This document shows, one piece after another, positions 16,340 to 24,546 of a stretch of 64,000 nt of DNA. Origin of the DNA: Agaribacterium haliotis. GTDB taxonomy: Bacteria > Pseudomonadota > Gammaproteobacteria > Pseudomonadales > Cellvibrionaceae. The stretch spans positions 143,040-207,039 of the forward strand of contig NZ_NKQJ01000011.1 of the NCBI RefSeq assembly GCF_002312815.1, in the 5' to 3' direction. The number at the start of each line of letters is the position of its first letter. Positions within the stretch are counted from its first letter, which is position 1. Under the pieces are notes generated by a model. That model was given only the letters and a program-made list of their open reading frames with translations. It had not been told where the DNA came from and did not search any database. The translations under genes and the position numbers were made by a program.

Positions 16340-18664
16340 TTAGGAGTTTGTGAATTTATCAAAGGGTAATTGCCAGCTTTTGGCTTTACTTTCTCTGGCT
16401 TTCATTACTTGGAAACTAATTCGCTTTTTTACCTGCTTACTGGCTTGGTTGCTGGTATCTGCTTCATTGACGGCCTGTCGACGCCTGCCTGGCTGGCGAG
16501 CTTGTTCGGTGTCTGCTACGTCGGTCTCACTCTGGTCTTCCGCTGTTGTAATATAGGCTTCGATATAGATACCTATGCCTGAAAATAATAACGATAAGCT
16601 ACAGCCGGCTGGCGAGCCTACAGGCACTTGGCCGCTTGCATTCTCTAGCTCATCATCCGCTTTTTCGATATCGGTGCGGCCTTCTTTTTTCTCGTTATCG
16701 TAGATGCGATTGGCTTCGCCAGGATCGGCGGTAAGATTAAATGCCAAGCGAACCTCTCCGGTGCTGTCGGCGGATTGAATATTTAAGTTGGCGCCTATTT
16801 TATCTACCAGTGAGCCAAAACCAATGGATTTAAAGATTTTAAGGTCGGAGCTAACTTCACCTGAGACTTGAAAGTTTCCTCCTCCGTAGATAGAGGTGCT
16901 TTTTTTGTCCCACTGCAGGTTTTGTCCGGGCTCTTTTTTGAAAACTAAGCCTGCACCGGGATTGTCAGTTTCTATCGCCAGTGAGCAGCTTAAAATACAC
17001 TTTACCGAGGTGCTGCCACCGTTGTCTCCTTCCAAAGTTTCTGCCACCTCTTCATCGGCAACTTCTTCTTGTTTTATGTCTTTAGCTACTTGTTTAAAAA
17101 ATATTTTTGCATTGTTAAACGAAGCTTCAATAAGCTCACTAACCCCCAGATAATTTATAAGGTCAGATGCACCTAAGCTTGCAGCAGATAAAGATGTCTT
17201 GCAGAGCAGGCGAATGAGGTCAATATCTTTTTGGTATTTTAGTAACGGGGATCCTGCTATAAAGAATTCTTGTTTAAAGCCGACCCCGCTATTGTCAGGT
17301 AAAGCTTTTAGGATACGGCGATAAGACAGGTGTATTTGTACGGGTAAGTTTCGTGCATCAACACTGTCACTTTCTTGGTTTTTAAGATGCTCTTCAGTGT
17401 CAGTGTCGATAGCATTATCGACATCAATTATTTCTCCATCGTCGCTTCCGCCAAGTGCACTAAAACCCTTGCTGATTAAGTGCAAGGTTCTTAGTGTTTT
17501 GTATAACCAGGACGTTCCGGTTAGGTCGTTGAGCGCCTCTTTGGGTGTTGTCGAAAAAGAAATTGTCTTGTCGTGATCGTCTAAGCGAGCTAATGCGCTA
17601 ATCTTTGCTTCTGGGTTTTTGCCAAAGGTTAGTGAAGTTGTGAATGCCATTAAGGTAAAAGGATAGGCTTTTACCAGCGTTTGGTAGCCTGTGTATGGCG
17701 CATTCTTCTGGTGGCTGCGCACCGAAAAGTGGTAGTTCGCAGGTGTTATAGCATCTTCTTGCTTTTTTAATAACCGTAGAAATGTTGCCCAATCATCTAC
17801 CGAGCCTAAGGTCTTAGGTATTAGGTTGAGCTGCTTGAGCGCTTTATCACCATGGCCGACCTCTAGCTCATTCTTGCCCCCGGAAAACTTTGCCTCCTGG
17901 CAGATAACCTTAACAGTAGGACAAATATTCTCCTGCCCGTGGTCACACGAACCAGAGGCCTTTATCATTGCTTGAGCGCGGAAATATTTTAGCTTCCCGG
18001 TGATTATATGATATTCACTTGGGCAGTCATCTTTAAATAGATCTAAGCTTGGTGCGGGTCGGTCATCTATTGGGGTTTCTTCGGTAAGGTGTTCCTGGGT
18101 TTTCCCTGAGCGTTTTTCAAAAAAGTTATCAACAATTGTAAATGGCGCTTCATCGGAAACGTTCTCTAAATTGATCGAAAATGTTGAGAGCTCACACTTA
18201 AGCTCTTTTTTACATTTGGATACGACAGAATGACTGGCTGTTTTGGGTTGAGCAGTCTGAGACTTGCTTTGTTTGAGATCGTTCTTGCTAAATGCGGCAA
18301 GCGCTACTGGGTCGCTAGTATCGATCTGATTTTGCTTGATCTCTTTTAGAGCGGCCTTGTACTCTTCTTCAAACGTTGCATTGGCAATAATCTTTTGCTG
18401 GTGCTTGCCACTGGTTTCTGATGCGTTGACGAAGCTACGGTTCTTTTCTGCCATACGCTTGCTGGCAATAATGGCGGCGGCTGATTCTTCTTTGTTGTTA
18501 GAGGTGAATTTTTGCTTGAGTTTTTGATCGTCTAGAGCATTGTAGGTATCTGAGTAGAGCTTCCCTGCATCAGGGTATTGCTTTTTAAAAGAGCGCCTGC
18601 TTGCTGTGGTATGTAAACCTGCGGCTTCTAGTATGTGATTCTGTGAAGTATCTGTAACGGCCAT
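16340..18664 (-). CDS. Large unknown protein, candidate T6SS cargo
   Basis: A 774-aa protein (ATG at 18664; GTG at 18673 is an alternative) with no signal peptide. The N-terminus (about 1-90) is helical and charged, the middle (about 220-560) mixed alpha/beta, and the rest beta-rich with Gly/Ser stretches (YGGGNFQVSGEVSSD). One short hydrophobic segment is near the C-terminus (CSLSLLFSGIGIYIEAYI), followed by a basic tail. There are several Cys pairs (SCDHGQENICPTVKVIC). No PAAR, Rhs, lipase GxSxG, M23, NlpC or nuclease signature was found. It follows the DUF4123 adaptor-type gene, the position where type VI effectors usually lie. Its codons are AT-richer than those of neighbours, suggesting transfer. 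Confidence 0.8.
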   Translation of the reverse strand: MAVTDTSQNHILEAAGLHTTASRRSFKKQYPDAGKLYSDTYNALDDQKLKQKFTSNNKEESAAAIIASKRMAEKNRSFVNASETSGKHQQKIIANATFEEEYKAALKEIKQNQIDTSDPVALAAFSKNDLKQSKSQTAQPKTASHSVVSKCKKELKCELSTFSINLENVSDEAPFTIVDNFFEKRSGKTQEHLTEETPIDDRPAPSLDLFKDDCPSEYHIITGKLKYFRAQAMIKASGSCDHGQENICPTVKVICQEAKFSGGKNELEVGHGDKALKQLNLIPKTLGSVDDWATFLRLLKKQEDAITPANYHFSVRSHQKNAPYTGYQTLVKAYPFTLMAFTTSLTFGKNPEAKISALARLDDHDKTISFSTTPKEALNDLTGTSWLYKTLRTLHLISKGFSALGGSDDGEIIDVDNAIDTDTEEHLKNQESDSVDARNLPVQIHLSYRRILKALPDNSGVGFKQEFFIAGSPLLKYQKDIDLIRLLCKTSLSAASLGASDLINYLGVSELIEASFNNAKIFFKQVAKDIKQEEVADEEVAETLEGDNGGSTSVKCILSCSLAIETDNPGAGLVFKKEPGQNLQWDKKSTSIYGGGNFQVSGEVSSDLKIFKSIGFGSLVDKIGANLNIQSADSTGEVRLAFNLTADPGEANRIYDNEKKEGRTDIEKADDELENASGQVPVGSPAGCSLSLLFSGIGIYIEAYITTAEDQSETDVADTEQARQPGRRRQAVNEADTSNQASKQVKKRISFQVMKARESKAKSWQLPFDKFTNS

Positions 18665-18690
18665 GTTTTTCACTCAAGAATTATAGCTAT

Positions 18691-19323
18691 CTATGCTTGG
18701 GCATAAATTTTTTCAATATTTTTGGCTAGCCAATCATAGCTTTGCTTGATTTTTTCATCTGCGCTTAGGGTGGGGGATTGAAAAATCTCTTGAATGGCTT
18801 GGCAACGCTCATCTTCCATAAAGTTCCCACCTATGATGAGCAGCATCTCTAGGCACATATAGCTATTTAATAAATCATTAATGCCATAGCTTTTGGCAAT
18901 AGCTAGCGCCATGTCCGATGCGAAATGTATTTCCTCGTTTTCATACTCTGTACTTGGCACTCGTCGCTTGAATTTTAATATGCAGTAGCTTGCAAAGTCA
19001 GTTGCATCTGAGCCAGCATCTTGGAATATTTTGTAGGTATGTAGTTCATGTATGCGCGCGAGCGATTCATTGCTTGTATCGCTTAGAATTTCTTTTGCCC
19101 ATGCTTGAGTGTCAAATTGTGGGCCCCAGTGGTTAATACAAAGCGCTAGCATTTTTAGAACTTCAGTGTCATCTGTTGCTAGTTCAAAGCCTTGTGCTTT
19201 CTCAAAAGCTTGGTTTACAAGGGCTTGTAGATTTTTACTGTCGTTCGGGTCAAGCTCAATGAGCGGTGAGATTCGCAGCTCAGCTACGACCTTTCGTATT
19301 AACTCTGGATTTAACGATTCCAT
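18691..19323 (-). CDS. Unknown helical protein between adaptor and large protein
   Basis: A 210-aa soluble, Leu/Glu/Ala-rich protein, probably all helix (MLALCINHWG, SYMCLEMLLIIGGNFM), ending AKNIEKIYAQA. The start has a good ribosome site (GAGGAGC before ATTACCACATG). It is 26 bp upstream of the large gene's ATG. It does not resemble the EAGR (DUF1795) chaperones I know. A role as effector chaperone or immunity protein is inferred only from position. Confidence 0.78.
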   Translation of the reverse strand: MESLNPELIRKVVAELRISPLIELDPNDSKNLQALVNQAFEKAQGFELATDDTEVLKMLALCINHWGPQFDTQAWAKEILSDTSNESLARIHELHTYKIFQDAGSDATDFASYCILKFKRRVPSTEYENEEIHFASDMALAIAKSYGINDLLNSYMCLEMLLIIGGNFMEDERCQAIQEIFQSPTLSADEKIKQSYDWLAKNIEKIYAQA

Positions 19324-19460
19324 GTGGTAATGCTCCTCAGCTGATCCCGGTGCTTCTATGGTTAATGGTGATGGGCTCAGATATATATGTAATTTTCAGA
19401 ATTCTCATAGTTTGTGGCTTCGCGTCTAGAGCGTAATGTTTATGCTGCCTTGAGAGTCCG

Positions 19461-19997
19461 TTATTTTCGGGGGGCTGTTTCTGTGTACCGTAACGGCTTT
19501 GCTTGAAGGACCTCAGGCTTGCCATCTTTGTTTTCTACCATTATCGAACAAGCTGGCCCCATAATTGCGCTGCGTTGTTGAACGTCGCAGGTCGGTACTA
19601 CGGTACGCAGCACCCTCGGATCATAATAGCGAAACACTAAGGTCTTCCCCTCGGGTGATTTCACTTTAGATATTCTTCTGCAGCCATTGCGCAGTTGACT
19701 CAAGGTCACGTCGGGTTTGCATAGGTAATAAATGCCCCAGGCCTGTCCCCAACCTTCACTGAGCAGTGTTTCAGTAAAGAGACTATCGCTTGTAAGCTGC
19801 ACTATATGCGGCGCGGCGCGTTTGAGTGCGTAATTGAGTTTGCCTTCGTACAGGCACTCGTGTTTTAAGCCAGAGTTGTTGATCAGTGGTTCGAGGCGTT
19901 TGTCGCGGGCGCAGTCGATGATGGCAAAGACCTTGGGCACGCTGCCGTCTGCTAGTGGCTGCCAGAGCAGCTGTTTAAGTTGCTCTGTCTGGCTCAT
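19461..19997 (-). CDS. DUF4123 protein (type VI effector adaptor family)
   Basis: A 178-aa protein matching the DUF4123 pattern: FAIIDCARDKRLEPLI, CLYEG, APHIVQLT, GWGQAWGIYY, FRYYDPRVLR. Family members (Tap/TEC, VasW) load specific cargo onto VgrG spike proteins in type VI secretion. It is the first gene of the island operon on the minus strand, but no vgrG, hcp or PAAR gene accompanies it, so it would have to work with a spike encoded elsewhere. A 137-bp gap separates it from the next gene. Confidence 0.85.
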   Translation of the reverse strand: MSQTEQLKQLLWQPLADGSVPKVFAIIDCARDKRLEPLINNSGLKHECLYEGKLNYALKRAAPHIVQLTSDSLFTETLLSEGWGQAWGIYYLCKPDVTLSQLRNGCRRISKVKSPEGKTLVFRYYDPRVLRTVVPTCDVQQRSAIMGPACSIMVENKDGKPEVLQAKPLRYTETAPRK

Positions 19998-20136
19998 AGA
20001 GCTTTGAGCCCTTGATTGGGTAACGGCCTTGTCTGCATTTAGTTTGCCTCCTGCAATCGTTTTTTGGGCGCCGGGTTGTGGCGGCGCTTATGTCGCCTTT
20101 GTGTGGTTGGCAATGTGCCGCTAGCGCTGGGCTTTG

Positions 20137-20154
20137 GCCCCGCTTAAGCGGGGC
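20137..20154. repeat. Perfect 18-bp palindrome at island edge
   Basis: GCCCCGCTTAAGCGGGGC is fully self-complementary. It lies between rpiA and the DUF4123 island, next to the second inverted repeat at 20163-20189. Confidence 0.75.
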
Positions 20155-20162
20155 AAATTGTA

Positions 20163-20189
20163 GCATAGGCCTGAAATTGTGGCCTATGC
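20163..20189 (-). terminator. Inverted repeat downstream of rpiA
   Basis: GCATAGGCC pairs with GGCCTATGC around a 9-nt AT-rich loop, 36 bp beyond the rpiA stop. It may end rpiA transcription, though the T-tract is short. Confidence 0.45.
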
Positions 20190-20224
20190 AGCGCGTCGCA
20201 AATGCAGGTTCTTGCCGCGTGTGT

Positions 20225-20911
20225 TTAGGTTCCGAGGCCGGGGTAGATTATTTGTACGCCGTCTTCGCGGCCGAGCAGCATTACGTCGGCTTTGCGCAGG
20301 GCAAAGAGGCCGTTGGTGATGACGCCAACCATCTGGTTGATCTCGGTTTCGGTTTTGATTGCGTCGGCGATTTGTAAACCGTGTACATCGAGTATGTGGC
20401 CGCCGTTGTCGGTCACGCAGCCTTTGCGCCATACGGGTTCACCGCCGAGGCTTTCGAGCTGGCGGGCGACGGCTTCGCGAGCCATTGGCAGCACTTCAAC
20501 GGGCAGGGGGAAAGCACCGAGAGTATTGACCCACTTGCTCTCGTCGGCAATGCAGACAAACTGCTTGGCGATCGAGGCAACAATCTTTTCACGAGTCAGC
20601 GCGGCGCCACCGCCTTTAATTAGCTGTAGTTGGCCGTTGCTCTCGTCGGCGCCGTCGACATAAAACGCAAGCTGTTCAACATCGTTCATATCGAGCACCG
20701 CTACGTTTATTTTGGCCAGGCGCTCGGCTGAGGCTTCGGAGCTGGCAATTGCCGCGCGGAACTTATCTTGGTGGCCATCGAGCATGTCGATAAAAAAGTT
20801 GGCCGTTGAACCGGTGCCTATGCCGAGCACATCGTTTTGTTTAAGTTTGGGCACGACGTAGTCGATGGCGGCCTTGGCAACTTGTTGTTTTAGTTGATCT
20901 TGTTTATTCAT
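20225..20911 (-). CDS. rpiA: Ribose-5-phosphate isomerase A
   Basis: Interconverts ribose-5-phosphate and ribulose-5-phosphate in the pentose phosphate pathway. The 228-aa protein has the family motifs [34 protein letters not shown], and [14 protein letters not shown] near the C-terminus. It is divergent from ilvA with 183 bp between the starts, an arrangement common in gammaproteobacteria. Confidence 0.96.
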   Translation of the reverse strand: MNKQDQLKQQVAKAAIDYVVPKLKQNDVLGIGTGSTANFFIDMLDGHQDKFRAAIASSEASAERLAKINVAVLDMNDVEQLAFYVDGADESNGQLQLIKGGGAALTREKIVASIAKQFVCIADESKWVNTLGAFPLPVEVLPMAREAVARQLESLGGEPVWRKGCVTDNGGHILDVHGLQIADAIKTETEINQMVGVITNGLFALRKADVMLLGREDGVQIIYPGLGT

Positions 20912-21094
20912 CTCTTGTTTTCTTGTGAGGCAGAGCCTGCCTTGTATTCAGTGCGAGTTACACACATTATTGCTCCAGATCGCGAAGTTTAGCGTTTTTA
21001 GCGCGCCTTTGCCCGACTCATCCATGACTCAAGCCGGCCTTTGCTTTAGACTTGCCGATCTTTAGCCTGCGGACTTTAACGAAGAAGCTTTACC

Positions 21095-22606
21095 ATGCCT
21101 GCGACCTATATCAAGCGCATACTCGATGCGCGAATCTACGACCTTGCTATCGAAACTCCGCTCGATGAAGTGCCGTTGATTAGTGCGCGCTGCGACAACA
21201 AGGTACTGTTAAAGCGCGAAGATCTGCAGCCGGTATTCAGTTTTAAGATTCGCGGGGCCTACAATAAGTTGCGCCTGCTCAGCGAAGACAAAAAAGAAAA
21301 AGGTGTGGTCGCGGCCTCAGCCGGTAACCACGCCCAGGGTTTAGCGCTTGCCGCCAAGCATCTCGGCGTTAACGCCACAATTGTTATGCCGCGCACAACG
21401 CCGCAGATTAAAGTTGATGCCGTGCGCCGCCGAGGCGCCAAAGCTGTTTTGGTTGGCGATACCTATGATGAAGCGGCCGATCACGCTAACAAGCTGGTTG
21501 AAGAAAAAGGCCTAACGTATGTGCACCCTTTTGACGATGGCGATGTGATTGCCGGCCAGGGCACCGTCGGCATGGAAATTCTGCGCCAGTACAGCGGCGA
21601 CATCGACGCCGTGTTTGTACCTGTTGGCGGCGGTGGTTTGTGCGCCGGTGTCGCGGCCTATATCAAACACGTGCGCCCCGAAACCAAGGTTATTGCGGTA
21701 GAGGCCGAAGACAGTGCCTGCTTAAAGCTGGCCTGGGATAAAAAGCGCCGCGGCACTTTAAGCCACGTCGGTTTGTTTGCTGAAGGGGTCGCTGTGGCCC
21801 AGATAGGCAAAGAAACCTACCGGCTGATAAAAGAGTGTGTGGACGAGGTGATCACCGCCAGCACTGATGAAATGTGCGCGGCGATAAAAGATATTTTTGA
21901 AGATACCCGCTCCATTGCCGAGCCGGCCGGAGCGTTGTCGCTTGCCGGTTTAAAAAAATACGTCGCCGATAACGATTGGCACGGAAAAACCGTTGTCGCT
22001 ATCGACTCCGGCGCCAATACCAATTTTGACAGGCTGCGCTATATCAGCGAGCGCACGGAAATTGGTGAAAAGCGCGAGGCTATTTTTGCGGTGACGATAC
22101 CGGAAAAGCCCGGTGCTTATAAAAAGTTCTGCCAGCAGCTCGGCCGCCGTGCGATTACCGAGTTTAACTACCGCTATCGCGACAACGAACAGGCCCATAT
22201 TTTTGTCGGTATTCAGGTAAGCCCAGATAACAACGATAGAGAAGAAATTCTGCTTAAACTGCAGGAGGCCGGCTACGAAGTTGTCGATATGACCGACAAT
22301 GAAATGGCCAAGTTGCACACGCGCTACATGGTTGGCGGTAAAGCCCCTGAAGCCGATGACGAGTGTGTTTATCGTTTTGAATTTCCAGAGCGCCCCGCGG
22401 CCTTGTTGAATTTCTTAAGCCGTTTGGCCGGGCGCTGGAATATTAGTTTGTTCCACTACCGCAATCACGGATCGGCTTTTGGTCGGGTGTTAGTTGGTTT
22501 GCAAGTGCCGCCCAAAGAGCGCAAAGACCTTGAGGCCCTGCTCGACGAGCTCGGTTATAGCTATTGGGATGAGAGCTCCAATCCGGCGTATAGCTTCTTT
22601 TTATAG
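21095..22606 (+). CDS. ilvA: Threonine ammonia-lyase, biosynthetic
   Basis: A PLP enzyme that deaminates threonine to 2-oxobutanoate, the first step of isoleucine synthesis. At 503 aa it is the biosynthetic form: catalytic domain with PLP lysine K51 in FSFKIRGAYNK and phosphate loop PVGGGGLCAG, then two C-terminal ACT-like regulatory domains (about 325-400 and 420-500; VTIPEKPGAYKKF, FEFPERPAALLNF) that mediate isoleucine inhibition and valine activation. Confidence 0.96.
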   Translation: MPATYIKRILDARIYDLAIETPLDEVPLISARCDNKVLLKREDLQPVFSFKIRGAYNKLRLLSEDKKEKGVVAASAGNHAQGLALAAKHLGVNATIVMPRTTPQIKVDAVRRRGAKAVLVGDTYDEAADHANKLVEEKGLTYVHPFDDGDVIAGQGTVGMEILRQYSGDIDAVFVPVGGGGLCAGVAAYIKHVRPETKVIAVEAEDSACLKLAWDKKRRGTLSHVGLFAEGVAVAQIGKETYRLIKECVDEVITASTDEMCAAIKDIFEDTRSIAEPAGALSLAGLKKYVADNDWHGKTVVAIDSGANTNFDRLRYISERTEIGEKREAIFAVTIPEKPGAYKKFCQQLGRRAITEFNYRYRDNEQAHIFVGIQVSPDNNDREEILLKLQEAGYEVVDMTDNEMAKLHTRYMVGGKAPEADDECVYRFEFPERPAALLNFLSRLAGRWNISLFHYRNHGSAFGRVLVGLQVPPKERKDLEALLDELGYSYWDESSNPAYSFFL

Positions 22607-22685
22607 TTTGCCGGGTAAAATTAATGGGCTTCGATAGCGAGCGGCCGTTGTTTTCAACAGAACTTTGAAATTCTGCCGCGGCTGA

Positions 22686-22771
22686 ATGGCAAAGAGCTAG
22701 ACCGTAGACAGCAGGGATGCTGTCGTCGAGCCCCCATGTATGGGTTAACGGCGCGTCTAGATCTTTGTCAT
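22686..22771 (+). repeat. Structured intergenic repeat, copy B
   Basis: It has the same layout as the element at 2087-2185. An outer 17-bp stem (22686-22702 with 22755-22771; one G-T pair, one mismatch) encloses hairpin GACAGCAGGGATGCTGTC (22707-22724) and CCCATGTATGGG (22733-22744). The outer stem sequence is wholly different from copy A, yet still pairs, while the core is 27/31 identical. It lies downstream of ilvA. Confidence 0.8.
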
Positions 22772-22814
22772 AGTCGGTGCTGGGTGAGCAACAGGTATAT
22801 GGATGAGCACTCGC

Positions 22815-23861
22815 TTATTTATTTAACGGCAACTGCATCAGGTAGTCATCGGCTGTTAGGTAGAGCATGCTTTCATCGGCATTCAGCTCGGCATTAGATG
22901 TCAGCTGGCCGGTAAAGACGCGCGCAAGTACCTTGCCCTGTTCATCAAATAACCAAACACCACCGGGCCCGGTTGCAAATAAAACCCCGCTGCTGTGTAG
23001 CACCATGCCGTCGGGCAGGCCGTGATGTTCGCCATCTTTTAAATACGGCTTGGCATCGTGCAGCAGGCGCTTGTTGGCCAGGCGCCCGTCTTGTTGTACA
23101 TCAAATGCATACCAAGCGGGTTTGTCGGCATCGGAAACGGCGACATAGAGCGTTTTTTCATCGCGCGATAAAGCGATACCGTTGGGAAAGCTTAGGCTGT
23201 CATCAAGTAATAAAAGCTCGCCGTTAGTATCAATGCGGTAAACACCGCTGTAGCCCAGTTCGCTGACTCGGCCGTCGGCCGGGTTCAGGCCGTGGCCAGG
23301 GTCGGTGAAATACAGGTCGCCGTTGCTGTGAAATACCGCATCGTTGGGGCTGTTAAAGCGCTTGCCGTGATGGCGCGCGGCAAGGCTGCGATAGTTGGGT
23401 TTGGGGCTGTCGAGCGGAGCATCCATCACCGCCACTTGGCGCTGCCCCGTCTGCATTAAAACCAGCTCGCCCTGTTCATTAAGCAGCAGGCCGTTGGAGC
23501 CGTAACCACTGAGTTCGGTGTTTTCTGTCCAGCCGGAATTGTCGAGGTAAACGCTGAGTTCGGCGCTGTCCGGCTTGTACTTCATCACCATGTTGCGGGG
23601 AATATCTGAAAACAATAAATAGTTGCCGTCTTCCACCCACAGAGGGCCTTCAGTCCATTCAAAATTACCGGCTAACACTTCTGCCGGGCGCTTGCTATCG
23701 ATAAATTCGAGCGCGCGCTGGTCATAAATTTCGATATAGCCAACAGCACTGTTACCGGCCGTAGCTGTTGTCTTTGTAGTAGTGGCGCTCTGACAGGCCA
23801 TCAAAGTCAAGGTTAAGGCGCCGGCAGCTAACTGTCGCAACGAAATAATCGAAAGCATCAT
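22815..23861 (-). CDS. SMP-30/gluconolactonase-like lipoprotein
   Basis: A 348-aa six-bladed beta-propeller of the SMP-30/gluconolactonase/LRE family. EGPLWVEDG carries the first metal ligand (Glu), NSPNDAVF and FPNGIAL the Asn/Asp ligands, and GLPDGMV the last Asp. The start is placed at a Met pair just before SIISLRQLAAG; this yields a lipoprotein signal with lipobox LMAC. The longer reading to 24086 runs back through an intrinsic terminator and is rejected. It likely hydrolyses a sugar lactone or ester in the envelope; the substrate is unknown. Confidence 0.85.
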   Translation of the reverse strand: MMLSIISLRQLAAGALTLTLMACQSATTTKTTATAGNSAVGYIEIYDQRALEFIDSKRPAEVLAGNFEWTEGPLWVEDGNYLLFSDIPRNMVMKYKPDSAELSVYLDNSGWTENTELSGYGSNGLLLNEQGELVLMQTGQRQVAVMDAPLDSPKPNYRSLAARHHGKRFNSPNDAVFHSNGDLYFTDPGHGLNPADGRVSELGYSGVYRIDTNGELLLLDDSLSFPNGIALSRDEKTLYVAVSDADKPAWYAFDVQQDGRLANKRLLHDAKPYLKDGEHHGLPDGMVLHSSGVLFATGPGGVWLFDEQGKVLARVFTGQLTSNAELNADESMLYLTADDYLMQLPLNK

Positions 23862-24051
23862 AAGAGTACGGAAAAGCGAATGGGGCACCCATGCTAGGTG
23901 GCCTATCGTTAAAAGACAATGACTATTATTTACTTTGTGCTCAAGGCCACAGGCCTGTTTAAACCTGGCGCGCAAAAAATAAATTGGGCTTTGGGTATTT
24001 GCCTGGGCGGGCTTAGCTATCGTTCGGCAAACTAAGAGGTAAAAAAGAGGC

Positions 24052-24078
24052 AAAAAAAAGCCCGCACTAGGCGGGCTT
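24052..24078 (-). terminator. Intrinsic terminator of the PstS-like gene
   Basis: AAGCCCGC (58-65) pairs with GCGGGCTT (71-78), loop ACTAG, followed on the minus strand by an eight-base T-run. It lies 20 bp after the stop at 24098. Confidence 0.9.
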
Positions 24079-24097
24079 GGGAACAACTGACGTTGTA

Positions 24098-24532
24098 TTA
24101 AAACAGGTAGACAACATGCACGCTGTCGTCGACATTTACGTCTTCGATATAACCAATTGCTGAAGGGTTTTCAGCAACGGCTTTGAGCATGGCTGCATCG
24201 CCGTCGACAACCTTTGGCGGTTCACCTTGGCCGGTAAACATTTGTTTTGCCCAGTAGCTACGAAGCTTCTGCGGGCTTTTCTTCAGTACAGTTTGATTAA
24301 ATGCTGCACGCAACAAAGAATCTTCACCTTGGTCAAGCGGTACCGCTTTGCGGCCACTGGGGAAGGCTTTAGTTTTACCTAAAAAGATATGTGCAACATC
24401 ATTGCGGTCGAGCGTATCGGTATTGCTTGGGTGCACAATTACTGCGATGCCCGCGTGGGCACTAAAGGCAACCAAAGTAGCTAAGATAAGCAGGCTTCGG
24501 GTGGCACTTTTTATTACTTTATCTAGTTTCAT
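24098..24532 (-). CDS. Small PstS-like periplasmic phosphate-binding-domain protein
   Basis: A 144-aa protein with a signal peptide (about 1-27, ending FSAHA). The mature part resembles one lobe of PstS-type phosphate-binding proteins: LDRNDVAHIFLGKTKAFPSG, LLRAAFNQTVL, YWAKQMFTG, NPSAIGYIE. It is too short to be a complete two-lobe binding protein. It follows the porin gene by only 15 bp and ends at a strong terminator, so the two form an operon. ATG at 24532 is chosen; GTG at 24541 is possible. A link to phosphate uptake is inferred. Confidence 0.85.
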   Translation of the reverse strand: MKLDKVIKSATRSLLILATLVAFSAHAGIAVIVHPSNTDTLDRNDVAHIFLGKTKAFPSGRKAVPLDQGEDSLLRAAFNQTVLKKSPQKLRSYWAKQMFTGQGEPPKVVDGDAAMLKAVAENPSAIGYIEDVNVDDSVHVVYLF

Positions 24533-24546
24533 TCCTGCCACCTTAT

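Noticed and set aside
14985..19997. Prophage or toxin-antitoxin/defence island
   Set aside because: No integrase, phage structural gene, nuclease, NTPase or reverse transcriptase is recognisable; DUF4123 points to secretion instead.
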